Below, piece after piece: positions 5,988 to 9,564 of a stretch of DNA of 9,564 nt (its first letter is position 1; every line of letters begins with the position of its first letter). The notes below the pieces were generated by a model. That model worked only from the letters and a program-made list of their open reading frames with translations. It searched no databases and had not been told where the DNA came from. The position numbers were made by a program, and so were the translations under genes. Source of the stretch: Croceibacterium_B sp035470785 (GTDB taxonomy: Bacteria > Pseudomonadota > Alphaproteobacteria > Sphingomonadales > Sphingomonadaceae); NCBI GenBank assembly GCA_035470785.1, contig DATIQN010000067.1, positions 1-9,564 of the forward strand, written 5' to 3'.

Positions 5988-6869
5988 TTAGGTTCGCCCT
6001 TTCGCGGCGGTCCGGTTAGCGGATCGGGGGGAACCGGCTTCGCCCTTCAGCCGCGTCGTTTCTTCGCGCGTGCTTTCGGGGCCGGTGTTGCGCCCGGCCA
6101 GACCGCCGCCGAAGCCAGGGCCCTTATGGAACGGCTCCGGATCGCCCTCGCGCAGCTGAAGCCCGAACAGTGGCGACATGCCCTCGCAGCGGCCGAGGCC
6201 GCCGTAGAGGTCGAAGCCGCGGTCGATCCAGCCGCGCAGCGGCTCGTCCTCGGTCATCGGCGGGATGTCGGCGACCGAGGCGCAGAACAGGAACACCGAA
6301 AGCAGACGGTAGTCGGCGTAGTTCGGGCTTTCGCCGCCGATCCAGGGATGCTCGGCGAAGGTCTGGCGCAGCAGCTCGAGGTTGGGCAGGACTTGCGGCA
6401 GGCGCGCCTCGCGGCCGAGGATCACGTCCTCCATCTTGGCGCCGAACATCCGCTCGCGGCTGGTGGTGACGTATTCGTGATCCTGCGGCAGCGAGCGGTC
6501 GCGGTACGACTTGATGTAGCAGGTCATCCACGGACCGATCGCCGTTTGCCACAGCCAGCGCTCCAGCGTCTCGGTCATGACCTTTTCGCTTTCGCTGGCG
6601 ATCAGCGTCGGACGGTCGGGGTAGGTCTTGTCGAGGTATTCGGCGATCAGCCAGGAATCGAGCACCCAATGGCCGTCGTCGACGATCGCGGGCAAGCGCT
6701 CGGTCTTGCCGCCGGTGCGCTCCATAATCCCGGTGAAGCCGCCCGGAACCACGTCGAGCTCGAAGCCCTTGTGCTTGACGGCGTACTTTGTCGCCCACAC
6801 GAACGGGCTGATCGTGCAGCCGCTGGCGAGCTGCAGGTCATAAAGCGTGACGGTGTTGTTCTGGGCCAC
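5988..6869 (-). CDS. Glutathione S-transferase, LigE-like beta-etherase family
   Basis: This 293-aa protein resembles LigE/LigP of Sphingobium sp. SYK-6, the glutathione-dependent enzymes that cleave beta-aryl ether bonds of lignin dimers. The resemblance, judged from memory, runs nearly the full length: TVTLYDLQLASGCTISPFVW (6-25), HKGFELDVVPGGFTGI (33-48), the cis-Pro block LPAIVDDG (59-66) and the glutathione-binding D71-S72, WLWQTAIGPW in the all-helical domain, PNYADY, and LRGWIDRGFDLYGGLGR. The start is GTG at 6867-6869 with GGAGAGG four bases upstream. The last ~40 residues are low-complexity and basic and probably disordered. No ligD, ligF or ligG partner is nearby, so activity on lignin ethers should not be assumed; many sphingomonads carry isolated homologues of unknown substrate. 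The upstream gap of about 314 bp must hold its promoter, but I could not place it. Confidence 0.88.
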   Translation of the reverse strand: MAQNNTVTLYDLQLASGCTISPFVWATKYAVKHKGFELDVVPGGFTGIMERTGGKTERLPAIVDDGHWVLDSWLIAEYLDKTYPDRPTLIASESEKVMTETLERWLWQTAIGPWMTCYIKSYRDRSLPQDHEYVTTSRERMFGAKMEDVILGREARLPQVLPNLELLRQTFAEHPWIGGESPNYADYRLLSVFLFCASVADIPPMTEDEPLRGWIDRGFDLYGGLGRCEGMSPLFGLQLREGDPEPFHKGPGFGGGLAGRNTGPESTREETTRLKGEAGSPRSANRTAAKGRT

Positions 6870-6974
6870 GGCGCCTCTCCGGGAAGGGTCTGCCTCTGCC
6901 TATTCCTGCAGCCGCTTGCGCGCCAGTGTTGGAGGTGGAACCCGCGTGTCGGGATTCTTTACATGAACGGACAG

Positions 6975-6991
6975 CGTTAACGTTTCGCGAA
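6975..6991. promoter_or_regulatory. Two adjacent 8-bp palindromes, possible activator site
   Basis: CGTTAACG (6975-6982) and TTCGCGAA (6984-6991) are both perfect palindromes separated by one base. Their joint centre lies about 72 bases upstream of the start predicted from the -24/-12 element at 7029-7044, similar to the dyad-to-start distance ahead of the pspC pair. The two candidate sites do not share an obvious sequence. Short palindromes of this size can arise by chance. Confidence 0.3.
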
Positions 6992-7028
6992 CCATCGTGT
7001 CGCGCGGAAAACCGCGATTGCGCGGAAC

Positions 7029-7044
7029 TGGCACGGCCCATGCA
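7029..7044 (+). promoter_or_regulatory. Second sigma54-type (-24/-12) promoter, with no protein gene downstream
   Basis: TGGCACGGCCCATGCA fits the sigma54 consensus except for one base in the -12 box; GG at 7030-7031 and GC at 7042-7043 are in the correct register. It shares 16 of 19 bases (from AAC onward) with the element upstream of the micro-ORF/pspC pair. It points right, where the next gene, grxD, is on the opposite strand. The predicted start is about 7055, at the first bases of a long hairpin. Confidence 0.5.
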
Positions 7045-7054
7045 TTTATGTTCG

Positions 7055-7169
7055 TGTCTTCGAACAGAGGCGGGGCCGCCCCCTGGTCCCCCGAGTCTCC
7101 TCGGCCCCGCCTCCCCGAAGACCTCCCCAGAAACAAAAAAGCCCCGCCGAAGCGAGGCCTTTCGTTTGC
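7055..7169 (+). ncRNA. Candidate sigma54-dependent small RNA
   Basis: From the start predicted by the upstream -24/-12 element, the RNA would open directly into a long hairpin. GTCTTCG (7056-7062) pairs with CGAAGAC (7116-7122); after a 4x2 internal loop, a perfect 12-bp stem pairs 7067-7078 with 7102-7113 around a 23-nt C-rich loop. A single-stranded-looking linker CCTCCCCAG plus an A-rich stretch follows (7122-7140), then a terminator-like stem (7141-7158) and CTTTCGTTT. No open frame of note lies inside. The layout is that of a roughly 110-nt trans-acting sRNA. Weak points: on this strand the final stem has a C-A mismatch and a poor T-tract, and the hairpin could instead belong to an antisense 5' leader of the etherase-like gene. 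I do not recognise a known family. Confidence 0.35.
7135..7158 (-). terminator. Intrinsic terminator of the bolA-grxD run
   Basis: Read on the minus strand, GCCTCGC-TTCG-GCGGGGC (7158 down to 7141) forms a 7-bp stem with one G-U pair and a stable UUCG tetraloop, followed at once by six Ts (7140-7135). It starts 25 bases after the grxD stop codon. This is a textbook Rho-independent terminator for the leftward operon. The reverse reading is a weaker stem that may also end rightward transcription. Confidence 0.88.
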
Positions 7170-7183
7170 CGCGCGCAGGCAGC

Positions 7184-7510
7184 TTAGCTGGAACTTCCGA
7201 CTTTCTCGGTCAGCAACTGCTGCAGTTCGCCGGCTTCGTACATCTCCATCATGATGTCTCTGCCGCCGACGAACTCGCCCTTCACGTAGAGCTGGGGAAT
7301 CGTCGGCCAGTCGGAGAAGGCCTTGATGCCCTGGCGCACTTCGGCGTCCTGCAGCACGTCGACGCTGTCGAAATCGACCCCGCAATGCTCGAGGATCGCG
7401 ACCGCCCGACTGGAAAAACCGCACTGCGGAAACAGCGGCGTGCCCTTCATGAACAACACGACGTCGTGCTCGTTGACGATCTGGGAAATGCGCTCGTTGG
7501 CGTCGGACAT
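7184..7510 (-). CDS. grxD: Monothiol glutaredoxin (Grx4/GrxD type)
   Basis: This 108-aa CGFS-type glutaredoxin carries and delivers [2Fe-2S] clusters, usually as a homodimer or as a heterodimer with a BolA protein. The active-site motif CGFS is at residues 30-33, preceded by the family's VVLFMKGTP (17-25). WPTIPQLYVKGEFVGG (68-83) holds the cis-Pro (P72) and the glutathione-binding region. Length and all key residues are typical, and the protein has only one further cysteine (C43). The start is ATG at 7508-7510 with AGGG about 8 bases upstream. It follows bolA by 35 bases on the same strand and ends the operon at a strong intrinsic terminator. The pairing with bolA supports a joint role in Fe-S cluster trafficking and iron sensing. 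Confidence 0.96.
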   Translation of the reverse strand: MSDANERISQIVNEHDVVLFMKGTPLFPQCGFSSRAVAILEHCGVDFDSVDVLQDAEVRQGIKAFSDWPTIPQLYVKGEFVGGRDIMMEMYEAGELQQLLTEKVGSSS

Positions 7511-7545
7511 GTTGAGACCCTACATTCGGAGAAGCTGTCAGGCCC

Positions 7546-7779
7546 TCAATTGGGAACGGCGGTGGTCAGTTGCAAGGCGTGCAGCTCGCCGCCCATGCGC
7601 CCGCCGAGCGCCTCGTAGACGAGCTTGTGCTGCTGAACCCGGTTCTTGCCCGCGAACGCGCCACTGATCACGTGGGCGCGGTAGTGGTCGCCATCGTCGA
7701 CCAGCGCCTCGATCTCGACCTTGGCATCGGGCAGCTCAGCCTTGATCAATGCCTCGATCTCGGCCGCGCTCATCGCCAT
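7546..7779 (-). CDS. bolA: BolA-family Fe-S cluster partner protein
   Basis: This 77-aa BolA-fold protein is the usual partner of monothiol glutaredoxins, with which it binds a bridging [2Fe-2S] cluster. The sequence shows the small alpha/beta domain: helix MSAAEIEALIKAELP, strand VEIEAL, a loop with H32 in the position where BolA proteins carry a cluster-ligand His or Cys, then HVISGAFAGKNRVQQHKLVYEAL with conserved H51, and GGELHALQL with H67. The start codon overlaps the stop of the preceding ATPase zeta gene by one base (TGATG), so translation is coupled. An alternative ATG two codons in (MSAAE) is equally plausible. grxD follows 35 bases later. Assignment to the Grx4-partner subgroup rather than the regulator-like BolA subgroup rests on this context. 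Confidence 0.92.
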   Translation of the reverse strand: MAMSAAEIEALIKAELPDAKVEIEALVDDGDHYRAHVISGAFAGKNRVQQHKLVYEALGGRMGGELHALQLTTAVPN

Positions 7780-8102
7780 CAGACGCCGCCCATCAGTTGC
7801 CGGCGGGCCTCGACGTTCTTGTCCTCGAGCGCGGCGCGCACGCCAGCTTCGTCGATCTCGTAACCCGCGCTGGTGAGGTCGCCGAGCACTTTGCGGATCA
7901 CGTCCTCGTCACCGGCTTCCTCGAACTCGGCCTGGACCACTTCGCTGGCGTAAGCGGCGGTTTCCTCCGCGGTCAGGCCCATCTTCTCGGCGGCCCACTG
8001 GCCAAGCAGCCGGTTGCGCCGCGCGGCGACGCGAAAAGCCATGTCCTCATCGTGGGCGAATTTCGCTTCCTCGCCGCGCTCGCGATCGTTGAAATCGGTC
8101 AT
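7779..8102 (-). CDS. F1FO-ATPase zeta subunit (DUF1476), ATPase inhibitor
   Basis: This 107-aa, all-helical, highly charged protein belongs to DUF1476, the alphaproteobacterial zeta subunit. In Paracoccus this subunit binds F1 and blocks wasteful ATP hydrolysis through its N-terminal segment. The signature start is complete: MTDFNDRERGEEAKFAHDED, then FRVAARRNRLLGQWAAEKMG and a C-terminal helical bundle rich in Glu/Asp. Inhibitory strength varies between alphaproteobacteria, so inhibition in this organism is inferred from the family. ATG at 8100-8102 has AAGGGA about 6-11 bases upstream. It lies 46 bases after leuD and overlaps bolA by one base, placing it in the leuD-bolA-grxD transcription unit. 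ATP synthase genes are not in the window. Confidence 0.92.
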   Translation of the reverse strand: MTDFNDRERGEEAKFAHDEDMAFRVAARRNRLLGQWAAEKMGLTAEETAAYASEVVQAEFEEAGDEDVIRKVLGDLTSAGYEIDEAGVRAALEDKNVEARRQLMGGV

Positions 8103-8148
8103 CTCAGGTCCCTTGAGTGGTGTGTATCGCCGTTAGCGCCAAGGGGCG

Positions 8149-8751
8149 TCAGGCGGCAAGCCCGGTTCCGCGAGCGACCCACGGCTGTTCGGCGCGCTGG
8201 CGCGCCTCGAAGGCCCTGATCTGCTTCTCGCGAGACAAGGTCATCGCGACTTCATCGAGGCCGTTCAGCAGGCAATGCTTGCGGAACGGATCGATCTCGA
8301 ACGTGAAGCGGTCCTGGAACGGCGTGGTGACCACCTGGTGTTCGAGGTCGATCGAGATCGGGTCCGTCTCGGCGACTTCCATCAGCCGGTCGATCGCGGC
8401 TTGCGGCAGCGCGACCGTGAGAATTCCGTTTTTGAACGCGTTGCCGGCGAAGATATCGGAGAAGCTCGGCGCGATCACCGCCTTTACGCCCATGTCGAGC
8501 AGTGCCCAGGCGGCGTGTTCGCGCGAGGAGCCGCAGCCGAAGTTGTCACCGGCAATGATGATCGGCGCGCCGGCCCAGCGCGGGTCGTCGAACACGTTGC
8601 CTTCCTCGGTGCGAACGATCTCGAACGCGCCGCGTCCCAGCCCTTCGCGAGTGACCGTCTTGAGCCACCTCGCCGGGATGATCACGTCGGTGTCGACGTT
8701 CTGGCGGCCGAACGGATAGGCGCGGCCTTCGACGTGGCGGACCGGTTCCAT
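8149..8751 (-). CDS. leuD: 3-isopropylmalate dehydratase small subunit
   Basis: LeuD pairs with LeuC, which carries the [4Fe-4S] cluster, to isomerise 2-isopropylmalate to 3-isopropylmalate in leucine synthesis. The 200-aa product has the swivelling-domain hallmarks NVDTDVIIPARWL (18-30) and GDNFGCGSSREHA (68-80), followed by APSFSDIFAGNAFKNG. The C-terminal extension (PFRKHCLLNGLDEVAMTL) is typical of long proteobacterial LeuD. The correct start is ATG 8749-8751, sharing its A with the stop codon of the small membrane protein gene upstream (TGATG); GGAGA lies about 8 bases before it. A TTG one codon earlier is not needed. leuC, often adjacent in related bacteria, is not next to it here. Confidence 0.96.
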   Translation of the reverse strand: MEPVRHVEGRAYPFGRQNVDTDVIIPARWLKTVTREGLGRGAFEIVRTEEGNVFDDPRWAGAPIIIAGDNFGCGSSREHAAWALLDMGVKAVIAPSFSDIFAGNAFKNGILTVALPQAAIDRLMEVAETDPISIDLEHQVVTTPFQDRFTFEIDPFRKHCLLNGLDEVAMTLSREKQIRAFEARQRAEQPWVARGTGLAA

Positions 8752-8921
8752 CAATCGGTCTCCGGCTTTTCATCCGAAGGGATCGGGCCGTGCTGCCGCG
8801 GCTTGTTCTTCTTCTTGCGACGATTGGCGTAGAGCAGCGCGGCGGCCACCGCGGCAGAACCGATCGCGGCGCCGGCGATCACCGCCTTGCCGGTATTGGA
8901 CGTGCGTTTGGTCATGCCCAT
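8751..8921 (-). CDS. Small single-pass membrane protein, coupled to leuD
   Basis: This is a 56-aa protein from ATG 8919-8921 (MGMTKR...) or 54 aa from ATG 8913-8915. It has a short basic N-terminus, a Gly/Ala-rich hydrophobic helix at about residues 12-32 (AVIAGAAIGSAAVAAALLYA), a very basic stop-transfer cluster NRRKKKNK, and a polar Pro/Asp/Glu tail ending KPETD. The predicted topology is N-out, C-in with one helix. No Shine-Dalgarno is obvious for either ATG. Its stop codon overlaps the leuD start by one base, so the two are translationally coupled. I do not recognise a named family; the helix resembles glycine-zipper anchors. The unrelated reading frame that runs through the upstream glycosylase in continuity with this one is a high-GC artefact. 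Confidence 0.7.
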   Translation of the reverse strand: MGMTKRTSNTGKAVIAGAAIGSAAVAAALLYANRRKKKNKPRQHGPIPSDEKPETD

Positions 8922-8965
8922 TTCATTGGGGTGGCTTGGCCCGAGAGGCAACCCTTGATGGGGTC

Positions 8966-9421
8966 TCAGCGGAGGAATTCGCCTATCGCCGCCCACAGCC
9001 GGCGTTTCTCGGCGAACGGCATCGCGGCATAGGCGGGACTTGACGAGGGCAGGGGCAGAAGCGCCAACCCCCTCCCCGCCAGCGCGGCCATCCCGATCCG
9101 CGCCGAGGTCGCGCCGTTGAAAGCCACTGCGCGCAGATCGGGCAGCGTTGCGACCAGTTCGGCCAGCGGATTGTGCTCCGCTTCGCGGATTGCCGTATCG
9201 AGGCTGCCCTTTCGCGTGGCCGAGGCGACCGTGTCCCACAGTCCTATCCGGGCCGCGAGCAGCGCCTCCAGACGCGCTTCGTAATCGAGCGCTTCCAGTT
9301 CGAGTCCGATCGCGGAGCCGACTAGCCGCCAAAACTGGTTCTGCGGATGCGCGTAGTAGCGCGCCGCCTCCAGCGAGCGCTCGCCCGGCAAGCTGCCCAG
9401 CACGAGCGCCCGGATATCGGG
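8966..9421 (-). CDS. DNA-deoxyinosine glycosylase (UDG superfamily), 5' end missing
   Basis: The product resembles hypoxanthine/deoxyinosine-DNA glycosylases of the uracil-DNA glycosylase superfamily, which excise deaminated adenine. Visible family blocks are LVLGSLPGERSLEAARYYAH (near the N-terminus), PQNQFWRLVG, ARIGLWDTVASATRKGSLD, VAFNGATSA and LPLPSSSPAYA. The Asn of FNG and the Ser-Ser-Pro-Ala-Tyr loop are as expected. About 150 residues are authentic. The open frame continues rightwards to 9553, but from about 9416 on it is the antisense of a second, inverted copy of this same gene, so the true first residues and start codon are lost at that junction. A rescue start at the GTG of ALVLGS would cut into the active-site strand. 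Its stop is 45-50 bases before the small membrane protein. Confidence 0.8.
   Translation of the reverse strand, partial: PDIRALVLGSLPGERSLEAARYYAHPQNQFWRLVGSAIGLELEALDYEARLEALLAARIGLWDTVASATRKGSLDTAIREAEHNPLAELVATLPDLRAVAFNGATSARIGMAALAGRGLALLPLPSSSPAYAAMPFAEKRRLWAAIGEFLR
9162..9310 (-). repeat. Left arm of a diverged inverted repeat inside the glycosylase gene
   Basis: The reverse complement of 9162-9310 aligns without gaps to 9416-9564. Over the 140 bases paired as 9162-9301 with 9425-9564 I count 13 differences, about 91% identity. The arms are separated by 105 bp (9311-9415), which encode the N-terminal part of the glycosylase. The right arm runs into the window edge, so the full length of the repeat is unknown. 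Confidence 0.9.
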
Positions 9422-9564
9422 CGCGAACTCGATGCTCTCGATTACGAAGCGCGTTTGGAGACGCTGCTCGCAGCGCGGATCGGGCTGTGGGACACGGTCG
9501 CCTCGGCCACCCGAACGGGCAGCCTCGATGCGGCAATCCGCGAAGCCGAGCACAATCCGCTGGC
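9416..9564 (+). pseudogene. Inverted second copy of a glycosylase fragment (right arm, partial)
   Basis: The plus strand reads in one open frame from about 9416 to the edge: IGRELDALDYEARLETLLAA, then RIGLWDTVASATRTGSLD and AAIREAEHNPL. This is the same protein segment as the glycosylase encoded on the minus strand at 9162-9310. Four of 46 residues differ (E/D, A/T, K/T, T/A), and 9 of the 13 base changes are silent, so both copies have diverged as functional coding sequence rather than by error. The copy begins abruptly at a GATATC palindrome (9413-9418) and lacks the N-terminal catalytic block. It is either a chimeric join to a related genome or a real truncated duplicate. Confidence 0.75.

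Noticed and set aside
5988..6110. Frameshift at the 3' end of the LigE-like gene, because the tail looks unlike the core
   Set aside because: LigE-type proteins also end in Gly/Pro/Lys-rich tails of similar length, and no alternative frame restores better homology.
8751..9536. A 261-codon frame fusing the small membrane protein to a long Arg/Ala-rich N-terminus
   Set aside because: The upstream part is an out-of-frame reading of the glycosylase gene; the real product begins at ATG 8919 or 8913.
9422..9553. N-terminal extension of the glycosylase up to an apparent ATG at 9553
   Set aside because: These codons are the antisense of the inverted second copy and have no resemblance to glycosylase N-termini.
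1..9564. CRISPR arrays, insertion sequences or defence-gene clusters
   Set aside because: No regularly spaced direct repeats, transposase motifs or nuclease/helicase cassettes are visible in the window.

Overview
The window is GC-rich, with the protein signatures of an alphaproteobacterium of the order Sphingomonadales (Novosphingobium/Sphingomonas/Erythrobacter type). The indicators are a sphingomonad-style TonB-dependent receptor, an F1FO-ATPase zeta subunit (DUF1476), a LigE-like etherase-family glutathione S-transferase, and short PspC and micro-membrane proteins. No phage, plasmid, IS or CRISPR signature is visible.

Layout, left to right. 1-313 (+): 3' end of an SdpI/DUF1648-type membrane protein. 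314-535: regulatory gap with a perfect 19-bp inverted repeat. 536-3274 (+): large outer-membrane TonB-dependent receptor. 3276-4364 (-): recF, convergent with the receptor. 4365-4590: divergent control region with a -24/-12 (sigma54-type) promoter. 4591-4928 (+): a 42-aa membrane micro-ORF overlapping a PspC-domain gene by ATGA. 4933-5688 (-): YhhQ queuosine-precursor transporter. 5747-5823 (+): tRNA-Arg(UCU). 5828-5920 (-): possible tiny membrane protein. 5988-6869 (-): LigE-like glutathione S-transferase. 6870-7183: gap with no protein gene, holding a second sigma54-type promoter, a long hairpin that begins at its predicted start, and the grxD terminator. 7184-8921 (-): a tightly packed run read in the order small membrane protein, leuD, ATPase zeta, bolA, grxD. 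8966-9421 (-): DNA-deoxyinosine glycosylase lacking its 5' end. 9416-9564 (+): a diverged, inverted partial copy of that same glycosylase.

How the genes work together. The leuD-to-grxD run joins the small subunit of an Fe-S isomerase with the Fe-S handling pair BolA/Grx4 and an ATP synthase inhibitor. The micro-ORF/PspC pair looks like a membrane-stress module, and its sigma54-type promoter fits the known sigma54/PspF control of psp genes in enterobacteria. The most interesting signal is that a near-identical -24/-12 element (16 of 19 bases) recurs about 2.5 kb away with no gene after it. There it is followed at the expected distance by a 19-bp-paired hairpin, a C-rich linker and a terminator-like stem, so it may be a sigma54-dependent small RNA. 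The right end is either an assembly chimera between related genomes or a real inverted duplication that beheads the glycosylase gene.
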